From Schistocerca nitens (Eukaryota > Arthropoda > Insecta > Orthoptera > Acrididae): a stretch of DNA of 64,000 nucleotides. The stretch covers positions 129,206,521 through 129,270,520 of the forward strand of contig NC_064621.1 in assembly GCF_023898315.1 (NCBI RefSeq), in the 5' to 3' direction. Position numbers and translations under genes: made by a program. This document shows, one piece after another, positions 10,900 through 21,279 of this stretch. The notes beneath the pieces were generated by a model. The model had not been told where the DNA came from, did no database searches, and worked only from the letters and a program-made list of their open reading frames with translations. How positions within the stretch are numbered: the first letter of the stretch is position 1; every line of letters begins with the position of its first letter.

Positions 10900-11659
10900 A
10901 ATGTGGAATCTAGTGTCGTCTAAAGAGCGAGCTACCAAAGAGAGGTTGGTACCTAGCAACGCAACAACACGAGAAGATACTCGCTGCAAGCCACATCGAT
11001 GAATGAGCGACATCGGCATAGCCGCGCCCATAAACGTTTGGCTACGCCACCGCAACGACTCGTCTACTTAAGGCTAAGCGGAGAACAACTGAGCCCATCA
11101 TCGTCTTCCAGTAGGCCAGCTGTGTGATCAGTTCAAATGGTTCAAATGTCTCTGAGCACTATGGGACTTAACATCTGAGGTCATCAGTCCCCTAGAGCTT
11201 AGAACTACTTAAACCTAACCAACCTAAGGACATCACACACATCCATGCCCGAGGAAGGATTCGAACCTGCGGCCGTAGCGGTCGCGCGGTTCCAGATTGA
11301 AGCGCCTAGAACTACTCGGCCACACCGGCCGGCCTGTGTGATCAGTATATGAGACTGAAGACTGAGTGAAAGTTATTGCTATATGTACATTGAGTGAATC
11401 GTATTTAATCCGTTTCAAGTATTACGTTAATATTCAGTGATAGCTGGAAATGAGTGTGCCATTCCTGTGGAAACTGGTTGTACAAAGTTAAGTAATTCAC
11501 CTTATCTATGTCGTAATATAAGTGAACTGAAATTTTACGTGTCATAGTAGCTGCTCGAACTCCTCCCGAAACCAAGCAAAGAACTCACCGTTGTGCCGAC
11601 TAGAGCATCATCGTCCGGCACAAGACCCACAATTTTAGCTTCCGCGTGGAGGCTCCTAA
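10900..11659 (+). repeat. LTR-like sequence, relative of 4870-5343
   Basis: The block begins TGTGGAATCTAGTGTCGTC and contains a TATA-like CTACTTAAGG near 11062. It shares its right part (about 11400-11600) with 4900-5100 in the same orientation. A SINE (11132-11333) interrupts it. A regulatory LTR followed by internal sequence is plausible, but ends were not determined. The Tc1-like element at 11662 truncates the comparison. Confidence 0.35.
11132..11333 (-). mobile_element. tRNA-derived SINE, leucine/serine-type head, full length
   Basis: On the minus strand the element begins GCCGGCCGGTGTGGCCGAG (A box), has the B box GGTTCGAATCC, and ends in the body and GAGACATTTGAACC tail. A perfect 12-bp target duplication CTGTGTGATCAG lies at 11120-11131 and 11334-11345. 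It is the clearest full-length reference copy in the window. Confidence 0.95.
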
Positions 11660-11661
11660 TA

Positions 11662-13083
11662 CACTCCTGGAAATGGAAAAAAGAACACATTGGCACTGGT
11701 GTGTCAGATCCACCATACTTGCTCCGGACACTGCGAGAGGGCTGTACAAGCAATGATCACACGCACGGCACAGCGGACACACCAGGAACCGCGGTGTTGG
11801 CCGTCGAATGGCGCTAGCTGCGCAGCATTTGTGCACCGCCGCCGTCAGTGTCAGCCAGTTTGCCGTGGCATACGGAGCTCCAGCGCAGTCTTTAACACTG
11901 GTAGCATGCCGCGACAGCGTGGACGTGAACCGTATGTGCAGTTGACGGACTTTGAGCGAGGGCGTATAGTGGGCATGCGGGAGGCCGGGTGGACGTACCG
12001 CCGAATTGCTCAACACGTGGGGCGTGAGGTCTCCACAGTACGTCGATGTTGTCGCCAGTGGTCGGCGGAAGGTGCACGTGCCCGTCGACCTGGGACCGGA
12101 CCGCAGCGACGCACGGATGCACGCCAAGACCGTAGGATCCTACGCAGTGCCGTAGGGGACCGCACCGCCACTTCCCAGCAAATTAGGGACACTGTTGCTC
12201 CTGGGGTATCGGCGAGGACCATTCGCAACCGTCTCCATGAAGCTGGGCTACGGTCCCGCACACCGTTAGGCCGTCTTCCGCTCACGCCCCAACATCGTGC
12301 AGCCCGCCTCCAGTGGTGTCGCGACAGGCGTGAATGGAGGGACGAATGGAGACGTGTCGTCTTCAGCGATGAGAGTCGCTTCTGCCTTGGTGCCAATGAT
12401 GGTCGTATGCGTGTTTGGCGCCGTGCAGGTGAGCGCCACAATCAGGACTGCATACGACCGAGGCACACAGGGCCAACACCCGGCATCATGGTGTGGGGAG
12501 CGATCTCCTACACTGGCCGTACACCACTGGTGATCGTCGAGGGAACACTGAATAGTGCACGGTACATCCAAACCGTCATCGAACCCATCGTTCTACCATT
12601 CCTAGACCGGCAAGGGAACTTGCTGTTCCAACAGGACAATGCACGTCCGCATGTATCCCGTGCCACCCAACGTGCTCTAGAAGGTGTAAGTCAACTACCC
12701 TGGCCAGCAAGATATCCGGATCTGTCCCCCATTGAGCATGTTTGGGACTGGATGAAGCGTCGTCTCACGCGGTCTGCACGTCCAGCACGAACGCTGGTCC
12801 AACTGAGGCGCCAGGTGGAAATGGCATGGCAAGCCGTTCCACAGGACTGCATCCAGCATCTCTACGATCGTCTCCATGGGAGAATAGCAGCCTGCATTGC
12901 TGCGAAAGGTGGATATACACTGTACTAGTGCCGACATTGTGCTCGCTCTGTTGCCTGTGTCTATGTGCCTGTGGTTCTGTCAGTGTGATCATGTGATGTA
13001 TCTGACCCCAGGAATGTGTCAATAAAGTTTCCCCTTCCTGGGACAATGGATTCACGGTGTTCTTATTTCAATTTCCAGGAGTG
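11662..13083 (+). mobile_element. Tc1-like transposon, family A copy 2, intact
   Basis: TA dinucleotides flank the element (11660-11661 and 13084-13085). The 27-bp ends start CACTCCTGGAAATGG and match at 25 of 27 positions. An AATAAA signal (13020-13025) lies just after the transposase. High similarity to 1800-3218 and an uninterrupted frame point to recent transposition. Confidence 0.95.
11906..12928 (+). CDS. Tc1-like transposase, family A, intact (340 aa)
   Basis: The frame starts at ATG 11906 (MPRQRGREPYVQLTDFERGR). I chose this start because it gives the normal 340-residue Tc1 length and matches the other copy; the frame is open further upstream. Two helix-turn-helix regions occupy about residues 10-110. 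The acidic triad is SDESRFCLG, QQDNARPHV and SPIEHVWD. Between the second Asp and the Glu there are 32 residues, two fewer than in canonical DD34E Tc1 proteins and than in family B here. The C-terminus ends AAKGGYTLY. The protein should bind the terminal repeats and move the element by cut-and-paste at TA in the nucleus. No inactivating change is visible. Confidence 0.92.
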   Translation: MPRQRGREPYVQLTDFERGRIVGMREAGWTYRRIAQHVGREVSTVRRCCRQWSAEGARARRPGTGPQRRTDARQDRRILRSAVGDRTATSQQIRDTVAPGVSARTIRNRLHEAGLRSRTPLGRLPLTPQHRAARLQWCRDRREWRDEWRRVVFSDESRFCLGANDGRMRVWRRAGERHNQDCIRPRHTGPTPGIMVWGAISYTGRTPLVIVEGTLNSARYIQTVIEPIVLPFLDRQGNLLFQQDNARPHVSRATQRALEGVSQLPWPARYPDLSPIEHVWDWMKRRLTRSARPARTLVQLRRQVEMAWQAVPQDCIQHLYDRLHGRIAACIAAKGGYTLY

Positions 13084-13085
13084 TA

Positions 13086-13629
13086 TATGAGCCATCCAGG
13101 CACGCCAGCGGTGTCCCTTGTAATATAAAAATTTGTGCTGCATCATCGATATCTTTGGTGCCAACACGATATAAGCTGAAGTTTGATATATGCTAAGATA
13201 TATAATAAATGACTGTACAGTGAAAATAAATGAATGTGACGTGATATGTATTGAATGTCGCTAAAGCTGTGAACAGTACCTTTCTTGCCACGCTTGAGTC
13301 AACTTTTATTTTAATACATGACTGAAAGTTTTTAATTCACGGCGTTATATAGTTATTTCTCATTGTAAATAAACCTGGTTAACATTATTTTGAATGTAAA
13401 AAGTTGTCATCGACTTCTCAATATTTCCTTACGTGTTTATGGAAGAACTTTATCTTCAAGTAAAGTTTATTGAGAAGTTTAATATGAGGTGACTACATAT
13501 ATTGAAAGAATAATTTCTAAATTTGAGGAGCATAAAAAGTAAAAAATGTTTGTCGTTTTACAATAGTTCAGTGAGATATATTTACTTAACAGTATTTCAT
13601 GTTTCTGAGGATAATGTAGAAGAAAGATG
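13086..13629. other. no recognisable feature
   Basis: AT-rich sequence between two Tc1-like elements. I see no coding frame, inverted repeat or SINE body. It may continue the LTR-like element interrupted at 11660. Confidence 0.5.
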
Positions 13630-13790
13630 CACTATGTGATCAAAAGTATGCGGACACCACAAAAAAAGTTTTACGTGTTAGGTACATTGCGCTGCCACAT
13701 ACTGCCAGGTACTCAATATCAGCGACCTCAGTACTCATTAGACATCGTGAGAGATCACAACGGGGCGCTCCGCGGACTTGTAACGTCAAT

Positions 13791-13971
13791 GTTCAAATGT
13801 GTGTGAGTTCCTAAGGGACCAAACTGCTGTGGTCATCGGTCTCTAGACTTATACACAACTTAAACTAACCTAAACCATCTGCTGCTATGAACAAAACACA
13901 TACCCATGCCGAGGGAGGACTCAAACCTCCGGCGGGAGCGGCCGTCCAATCCGTGACATGGCGCCTCAGAC
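13791..13971 (-). mobile_element. tRNA-derived SINE, third head type
   Basis: The minus strand reads GTCTGAGGCGCCATGTCACG, then a B box GGTTTGAGTCC, then a body related to but distinct from the other SINEs (GGTTAGTTTAAG ... GACCGATGACCACAGCAGTTTGGTCCC). It splits the Tc1-like element between its 5' region and GTTGACTAACAGAGACCG. Target duplications are not clear. Confidence 0.75.
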
Positions 13972-15089
13972 ATGTTGACTAACAGAGACCGCAGACAGTT
14001 GAAGGTCGTAATGTGTAATGGGCAGACATCTATCCAGACCATCACACAGGAATTCCAAACTGCATCGGGATCCACTGCAACTACTATGACATTTAGGTTG
14101 GAGGTAAGAAAATTTGGATTTCATGGTCGGACGGCTGCTCATAAGCCACACATCACGCTGGTAAGTGCCAAATGAAGACTTGGTTGCTGTAAGGAGCGTA
14201 AACGTTGAACGATTGAACAGTGGACAAACGTTGTGTGGAGGAGCGAATCACGGTACACAATGTGGCGATCCGATGGTAAGGTGTAGGTGTAGCGAATGCC
14301 TGGTGAACGTCATCTGCCAGCGTATGTAGTGCCAGCAGTAAAATTCGGAGGCGGTCGTGTTACTTTGTGTGATCGTGTTTTCCATTACCTGTTTTCCATT
14401 TCCTGAAAGAAACCGTAAAGTATGTTAATGTGAAAAACATTTGATTTCTAATTTAACCCGCAGTGTAAAATCAAGGAATTCGCACAGTGTAGTTGACTGA
14501 CAGATTTAATGCCATCTTTGGTTATCGGAGTACCGAAGAAAATGAACTGCGCTCTCCAGTCACATTAATGTAACTACCTGTAAAAGCCTGAATAACCACT
14601 TTGGCATCGCGAGACGCTGTGATTTGTGAAGGAAGAGGGTCAGCAGTGGTATGGAAGGTACCGACAGAATGTGGAGCCATGCGACTCCATCCACTGTTGT
14701 TTTGCGTGGAACTATCACAGCACAGGAAAACATTGATTCTTTAAGCACCTTCTTGTTTCCCACTGTTGAAGAGCAATTCGGGGATATCGATTGCATCTTT
14801 CAACGATCGAGGACCTGTTCATAGTGCACGGCCTGTGACGGAGTGGTCACACGACAATAACATCCCTGTAATGGACTGGCCTGCACGGAGTCCTGACCTG
14901 AATCCTATAGAACACCTCTGGGATGTTTTGGAACGCCGACTTAGTGCCAGGCGTCACCGACCGACTACGATACCTCTCCTCAGTGCAGCACTCCGTGAGG
15001 AATGGGCTGCCATCTGGCACCTGATTGAACGTATAACTGCGAGAGTGGAAGCTGTCATCAAGGCTAAGGATGGGCCAACACCATATTGA
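13966..15089 (+). pseudogene. Tc1-like transposase pseudogene, family D
   Basis: Residual blocks are LTNRDRRQLKVV ... ITQEFQTASGSTATT ... GFHGRTAAHKPHIT (13972-14175, second DNA-binding domain), a shifted region around the first catalytic site at 14215-14385 where the expected DES reads as SES, and MDWPARSPDLNPIEHLWDVL ... DGPTPY (about 14870-15089) with the catalytic Glu. The second Asp region is poorly preserved. A 295-bp repeat is inserted between the first site and the C-terminal part. The copy is dead. Confidence 0.82.
14402..14696. repeat. 295-bp repeat R1, copy 1 (inside Tc1-like element)
   Basis: CCTGAAAGAAACCGTAAAGT through GCGACTCCATCCACTG is repeated at 15178-15473 with only scattered differences and the same orientation. 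TTTT-rich sequence at both edges (GTGTTTT at about 14379 and TTGTTTT at 14696-14702) may be a target duplication. I do not recognise the repeat; a solo LTR or LINE fragment is possible. Confidence 0.85.
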
Positions 15090-15177
15090 ATCCCAGCATT
15101 ACTGATGGAGGACGCCACGGACTTGTAAGTCAGGTGTCCGGATACATTTGATCAAATTGTTTATCTTACTCTGATTA

Positions 15178-15473
15178 CCTGAAAGAAACTGTAAAGTATG
15201 TTAATGTGAAAAACATTTGATTTCTAATTTAACCCGCAGTGTAAAATCAAGGAATTCGCACAGTGTAGTTTACTGACAGATTAAATGTCATCTTTGGTTA
15301 TCGGAGTACCGAAGAAAATCAACTGCGCTCTCCAGTCACATTAATGTAACTACCTGTAAAAGCCTGAATAACCACTTTTGGCAGCGCGAGACGCTGTGAT
15401 TTGTGAAGGAAGAGAGTCAGCAGTGTTATGGAAGGTACCAACAGAATGTGGAGCCATGCGACTCCATCCACTG
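15178..15473. repeat. 295-bp repeat R1, copy 2 (adjacent to Tc1-like right end)
   Basis: Second copy of the repeat at 14402-14696, starting 17 bp beyond the right end of the Tc1-like element and ending at a C run (15474-15486). Both copies share the same start and end, so they mark the limits of one repeat unit or a duplicated segment. Confidence 0.85.
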
Positions 15474-15486
15474 CCCCCCCCCCCCT

Positions 15487-16328
15487 CTCCCCACCGAATG
15501 CCACATCAGCCACAACAGTAACCAACAGTGGACGAAAACTTCTAGGTTAATTTAGTTTTAGACAATTTATCTTTAAGCAACATTTCTCTGTATCTATAAA
15601 CGCCTGATGATGAACACAACATGTTCGAAATGCGTTGTATTTCGTTAGATTAAATATAAAACGAATAATTGACCGCTGGGAGAGATTACAAATAAATAAT
15701 CATCCGCTAAGTCATAACACGGACGAAAGTGTGAGGTGAAAGATCGCGACAACGGTCGCTGAAGATGATTGTGACAAAAATAAGAGGATGACAGCTTCAA
15801 AAGTAACTGCAGAACAGAATGCACTCGTGAACCCTACCAGCACCAAAACAACAGGACGGAAGCTCAATAAGCAGGCAGTTACAGGGAGAGCTAGAATTCC
15901 AAAACCATTCATCATTGATGCAAATAGCTTTAACAGTAAAATGGTGACGAAGCCATAACATCGGGCTAAGAAGCAAAGCCATTTGTTCGTGTGAGTCTTA
16001 TTTCAAACTGTTTCCAGCTTCTGAACCAGTTTACGTCAATGAGTGAAACATGGCAGGGATTCAATAGTGATCTGAACAGCCATGTTGTGGTTTTCCGTGG
16101 GTCAAATGGGACCCAGCAAGGTCGCATTACTGGCAGAATTGTCTGTCCATTTTGGCTGATCAGTTTCATCCTACTGTGCAATGTTTATTTCCGAGTGGTG
16201 ATGCTGTGTCCCAGGACAACAGGCTCCGTGTTCAGACAGTTCACATTGTTCACCACTGTTTTTGTGAGCATGAAGATGAAGTGTCACATCGCCCTGGCCA
16301 CCACAATCGCCAGATCCCTATATTATTG
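15487..16328. other. unassigned; contains a hammerhead-like motif at 15604-15630
   Basis: I recognise no gene here. At 15604-15630 the plus strand reads CTGATGA, a GAACA/TGTTC stem with a five-base loop, then GAAA, which resembles the catalytic core of a hammerhead ribozyme. Such cores occur in Penelope-like retroelements. The remaining sequence is unassigned. Confidence 0.4.
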
Positions 16329-16342
16329 AGCCATTGCGGTCT

Positions 16343-16508
16343 GGCTGGCTCAAATGGCTATGAGCACTATGGGACTTAACTTCTAAGGTCATCAGTCCCC
16401 TAGAACTTAGAACTACTTAAACCTAACTAACCTAAGGACATCACACACATCCATGCCCGAGGCAGGATTCGAACCTGCGACCGTAGCGGCCGCGCGGTTC
16501 CAGACTGT
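16343..16508 (-). mobile_element. tRNA-derived SINE, 5' truncated
   Basis: The body and B box match the leucine/serine-type SINE. A perfect 14-bp target duplication AGCCATTGCGGTCT flanks it (16329-16342 and 16509-16522). The A-box end is missing, indicating 5' truncation at insertion. Confidence 0.93.
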
Positions 16509-16858
16509 AGCCATTGCGGTCTACTTGGACAGAATGGTGCGTCTTCGCAATCCCGTTGCATTATCGTTGCCTGACTTAGCCATTATTTTGTAGAAAGAAA
16601 CGTATATAGGACCTGCGCTTATCCGATCCGAGACAGCTGGAACCTTTTTTGAATTACAACGGTGTTAGGCATGCTGATGTTAGTTGAAACCTAAGGGGAT
16701 GCAAGGCGAAAGGTTAGGGATCATGTACCATCATGTGCCATTTCCTGTTACTACCTTATTGACATAAACACTTCTGAAACAGGTCAGCCTTTGGCAATCA
16801 CAATTTCAGTTATTTAAAACACAGACTGAGTAAGATACCTGATCTCAGTAATAGGGCA

Positions 16859-17095
16859 ATAAAAAAAAGGATGGCCTTGATTAGTAAGAATTTCAGCTAA
16901 CCCAAATTACGAAACAGTTCTTAAGTTAATTGAAATGGAAAAAGCAGGCCTTCATTAACAACAGCTTCAAATTAAATAAAACTACCAAATATAAAACAGG
17001 CAGGCGTTCAATTATGACAGCTTCACTTAAGTAACAATACCAAATAAAAAACAGGCAGGCTTCAATTATAATACCTTTAGTTAGGTAAAGTTAAG
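16859..17095. repeat. degenerate tandem repeat, about 55-60 bp unit
   Basis: Roughly four units share AAAACAGGCAGGCNTTCAATTA followed by ACAGCTTCA and TACCAAATA. Units have drifted in length and sequence. No coding potential is seen. Confidence 0.6.
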
Positions 17096-17123
17096 AGAAT
17101 AGCAAAATCCTCTTGTAATAATA

Positions 17124-18500
17124 CACTACTGCACACTAAAATTGCCACACCACGAAGATTACGTGCTATAGACACGAAATTTAACCGACAGGAAGATGAT
17201 GCTGTGATATGCAAATGATTAGCTTTTCAGAGCATTCACAAAAGGTGGGCGCCGGTGGCGACACCTACAGCGTGCTGACATGTGGAAAGTTTCCAACCGA
17301 TTTCTCATACACAGACTGCAGCTGACCGGCGTTGCCTAGTGAAGCGTTGTTTTGATGCCCCGTGTAAGGAGGAGAAATGCATACCATCACGTTTCCGACT
17401 TTGGTACAGGTCGGATTGTAGCCTATCGCGATTCCGGTTTATCGTATCGCGACATTGCTGAAGGCGTTGGCCGAGATCCAATGGAATCGATGGGTTCAGG
17501 AGGGTAATACAGAACGCCGTGCTGGATCCCAACGGCCTCGTATCACTAGCAGTCGAGATGACAGGCGTCATATCCGCATGGCTCTAACGGATCGTGCAGC
17601 CACACCTCGATCCCTGAGTCAACAGATGGGGACGTGTGCAAGACAACAGCCAACTGCACGAACAGTTTGACGACGTTTGCAGCAGCATGGACTATCAGCT
17701 CGGAGACCATGGCTGCGGTTACCATTGACGCTGCATCACAGACACGAGCGCCTGCGATGGTGTACTCAACGAAGAACCTGGGTGCACGAATGGCAAAACG
17801 TCGTTTTTTCGTATGAATTCAGGTTCTGGTTAGAGCATCATAAGGTCGCATACGTATTTGGCGACATCGTGGTGAGCGCACATTGGAAGCGTGTATTCGT
17901 CACCGCCATACTGGCGTACGACCCGGCGTGATGGTATGGGGTGCTATTGGTTACATGCCTCAGTCACCTCTTGTTCGCATTGACGGCACTTTGAACAGTG
18001 GACGTTACATTTCAGATGTGTTACTACCCGTGGCTCTACCCTTCATTCTATCCCCGCGAAACCCTACATTTCAGCATGATAATGCACGACCGCATGTTGC
18101 AGGTCTTGTACAGGCCTTTCTGGATACAGAAAATGTTAGACTGCTGCCCTGGCCAGCACGTTCTCCAGATCTCTCACCAACTGAAAACGTCTGGTCAATG
18201 GTGGCCGAACAACTGGCTCGTCAGAATACGCCAGTCACTACTCTTGAACTGTGTTATCGTGTTGAAGCTGCATAGGCAGCTGTATCTGTACACGTCATCC
18301 AAGTTCTGTTTGACTCAATGCCCAGGCGTATGAAGGCCGTTATTACGGCCAGAGGTCGTTGATCTCGGTACTGATTTCCCAGGATCTATGCACCCAAACT
18401 GCGAGAAAATGTAATCACATGTCAGTATAATATATTTGTCCAATTAATACCCGTTTATCATCTGCATTATCTCTTGTAGCGATTTTAATGGCCAGTAGTG
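17124..18500 (+). mobile_element. Tc1-like transposon, family B copy 1
   Basis: TA flanks the element (17122-17123 and 18501-18502). The right end inverted is CACTACTGGCCATTAAAATC and the left is CACTACTGCACACTAAAATT. Both ends are complete; the transposase is broken. Other copies lie at 19858, 29360 and 59435. Confidence 0.92.
17355..18360 (+). pseudogene. Tc1-like transposase pseudogene, family B copy 1
   Basis: The start MPRVRRRNAYHHVSDF at 17355 is followed by frameshifts and stops. The first catalytic block reads FSYEFRFWL, where intact relatives have FSDESRFCL, so the first Asp is lost. The second Asp (HDNARPHVAG) and the Glu in SPDLSPTENVWSM survive in one frame (17883-18275), with 34 residues between them. 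This is inactive DD34E Tc1-like material. Confidence 0.9.
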
Positions 18501-18839
18501 TACATGTTCAAAAGAAGACATCTGATGCAAAAAATCAATTTTGCTTCAGAATTAGTATCGTGATTTCAATGTGGCATAGCAACGCATGGTCCAAATTTCA
18601 TCACGGTAGTCAATGTGTTATGGTCCCTGAACAGTTGTGTTGTCAAGCAGCTCGTCTCGTAAGTGGTTCTATAACCCATGTCAAGCCTCCTTGACAGGGA
18701 CTCTAAAACGGTGTAAACTTACTCTGTGGCCATTGCACTTGGGTCAAGTCAACACTGTACAATGTGTTCTGTATATAGGCGTTTGTTCGTAGGGCTTCGA
18801 AACTACGGAGCACAGTCTTTGTCGGAGGTGCTTCGCGTA

Positions 18840-19631
18840 TGGGAAACAGGAACTGGTACCGAACCGGAGACTCAGCGCACAGTGGAGCACAGCCACAGCC
18901 GTCCCCCGTCCTTGAGGCGGCTCCCACCGCGGCCCGTTCACGGCCGATCTCCGTGTCAGTCGTTATTGATAAATTGCCGCGCGCTCCACCTCTCGGCCCC
19001 TTTTGTTCCTTTTTCAGCCGTTTCCTTCGCAGCTTTTAGTTTCCCTTTTTCATCCTCGCCCGTCCAACTTAATCGCCGCACACTCTCCTCGGCGTTGCTT
19101 TATTTGCTTACTGACTCCTCCTCCGGCGTCGGCCACACGCCGCGAGCCCACGCGGCGCGCGTTGCACGCCGGGAGATGAACTCGATAGCCGCGGCGCTAG
19201 GCAGCCGCCAGCCACCGGCCGTAATTAATTTGGTAGCGGCCGGTCGGCCCGAGGTTTGCCGATAATTTACGACCGCGGTCGTGCTCCCCGGCCGCCACTC
19301 ATCCTCGCGGGATGGTCGCGCCTTATCTGCGCGACCGGCACTTAGTCTGCGCACCCGCGACTACCGCCTTCCCCGCGTGAGGTCGCCGCCTGCGCGGTTA
19401 AATTGAAACGGCGCTGGCCCTGAAATAATAAGTCACGCCCGCCGCGAGATACGGTCGGCGGCGGCCTGGCTCGGGTAGCCCTGCCCTCACGTGGCCCGGC
19501 GCTATCGCGTCGCCGGACGAGGTGCTCCGGCTCGCAAGCTCTGTGCAGGTGGGCTGTCGTTTTCGGGGTCGACGGGTTCTGGGCAGACTCCTCAACGACA
19601 ACGTACCGTCACAGTCTCGGGTGCGAACTTG
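18840..19631 (+). promoter_or_regulatory. CpG-rich block ending at a splice-donor-like site; candidate host promoter/first exon
   Basis: About 790 bp is strongly GC- and CpG-rich, unlike the AT-rich flanks, and contains no recognisable transposon sequence. It includes AT islands such as GGCCGTAATTAATTTGGTAGC (19218-19238) that could bind homeodomain proteins. It ends at CTTGGTGAGTAACG, where GTGAGT (19632-19637) fits a plus-strand 5' splice site. Frames within it are short and unconvincing. A CpG-island promoter with a mostly non-coding first exon is the most interesting reading. A GC-rich 5' region of an unrecognised retroelement is the alternative. Confidence 0.35.
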
Positions 19632-19857
19632 GTGAGTAACGACGTATTTACAGGAAGGTAGTGGCAGGAAAACAAAAACTGTTCCAGATATTTCACGTAA
19701 TCACTTCAGCTGAGGTAAAACATTCAAAAATAGCACCGTGGTCGTTGCCAAGCGTAAATCTTCCTTGTGAGGACACTCACAAAATTTTAATTACAACCTT
19801 CAAAAACGAAATTACGTGATAAACTTCTTGTTCGATTGCGGGCGCATGTCTGATATA

Positions 19858-21245
19858 TACTACTGACCATTAAAATTGCTACACCACAAAGAAATGGGTA
19901 TTCATTGGACAAATATATTATACTAGAACTGACATGTGATTACATTTTCACTCAATTTGGGTGCATAGATCCTGAGAAATCAGTACCCAGACCAACCACC
20001 TCTGGCCGTAATAACGGCCTCGATACTCCTGGACATTGAGTCAAACAGAGCTTGCATGGCATTTACAGGTAAAGCTGCCCATGCAGCTTCAACACGATAC
20101 TACAGTTCATCAACAGTAGTGACTGGCGTATTGTCACGAGCCAGTAGCTCGGCCACCATTGACCAGACGTTTTCAGTTGGTGAGAGATCTGGAGAATGTG
20201 CTGGCCAGGGTAGCAATCGAACATTTTCTGTATCCAGAAAGGTCCGTACAGAACCTGCAACATGCGGTCGTGCATTATCCTGCTTAAATGTAGGGTTTCG
20301 CGGGGATCGAATGAAGGGTAGAGCCACGGGTTGTAACACATCTGAAGTGTAACGTCCACTGTTCGAAGTGCCGTCAGTGCGAACAAGAGGTGACCGAGAC
20401 GTGTAACCAATGGCACCATACACCATCACGCCGTGTGATACGCCAGTATGGCGATGACGAATACACGCTTCCAATGTGCGTTCACCGCGATGTCGCCAAA
20501 CACGGATGCGACCATCATAATGCTGTAAACAGTACCTGGATTCATCCGAAAAAATGTTTTGCCATTCGTGCACCCAGGTTCGTCACTGAGTACACCATCG
20601 TAGTCCCTACTGTCTGTGATGCAGCGTCAAGGGTAACCGCAGCCATGGTTTCCGAGCTGATAGTCCATGCTGCTGCAAACGCCGTCGAACTGTTCGTGCA
20701 GATGTTGGTTGTCTTACAAACGTCCCTATCTGTTGACTCAGGGATCGAGATGTGGCCGCACGATCCTTACAGCCATACGGATAAGATGCCCGTCATCTCG
20801 ACTGCTAGTGATACGAGGCCGTTGGGATCCAGCACGGCGTTCCATATTACCCTCCTGAAGCCACCGATTCCATATTCTGCTAACAGTCATTGGATCTCGA
20901 CCAGCGCCAGCAGCAATGTCACGATACGATAAACCGGAATCGCGATAGGCTACAATCCGACTTTTATCAAAGTCGGAAACGTGATGGTACGCATTTCTCC
21001 TCCTTACACGAGGCATCACAACAACCTTTTACCAGGCAACGCTGGTCAACATGTTTGTGTATGAGAAATCGGTTGGAAACTTTCCTCATGTCAGCACGTT
21101 GTAGGTGTCGCCACCGGCGCCAACCTTGTGTGAATTCTCTGAAAAGTTAATCATTTGCATATCACAGCATCTTCTTCCTGTCGGTTAAACTTCGAGCCTG
21201 TAGCACCTCATCTTCGCGGTGTAGCAATTTTAATGGCCAGTAGTG
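19858..21245 (-). mobile_element. Tc1-like transposon, family B copy 2
   Basis: TA flanks the element (19856-19857 and 21246-21247). Ends are TACTACTGACCATTAAAATT on the left and, inverted, CACTACTGGCCATTAAAATT on the right. Only about 35 bp separate its right end from the foldback element starting near 21280. Confidence 0.92.
20020..21019 (-). pseudogene. Tc1-like transposase pseudogene, family B copy 2
   Basis: The N-terminus (MPRVRRRNAYHHVSDFDKSR, from about 21016) is intact for about 85 residues, then shifts. The catalytic half (20573-20100) contains FSDESRYCL, KQDNARPHV and SPDLSPTENVWSM, so all three acidic residues are present, but a stop follows TTVDEL. Frameshifts make it non-functional. 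Confidence 0.9.
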
Positions 21246-21279
21246 TACGTTAGCAAGCGTGGAGCTGGGAGTGGTAAAG

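Larger units (their letters stand above)
13630..15161 (+). mobile_element. Tc1-like transposon, family D, degraded
   Basis: The left end CACTATGTGATCAAAAGTAT and the inverted right end (GGTGTCCGGATACATTTGATC, about 15132-15152) are typical of a common Tc1-like family. TA remains only on the right (15162-15163). The element is broken by a SINE (13791-13971) and by a 295-bp repeat (14402-14696), and parts of the transposase are deleted. Confidence 0.8.

Noticed and set aside
10880-15486. G and C homopolymer runs as functional quadruplex sites
   Set aside because: They are single homopolymer tracts at repeat borders, prone to sequencing error, without the spaced G-run pattern.
18726-19265. 179-codon frame in the CpG-rich block as a protein gene
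   Set aside because: Composition is explained by GC richness; no domain or motif is visible and the opposite strand is equally open.
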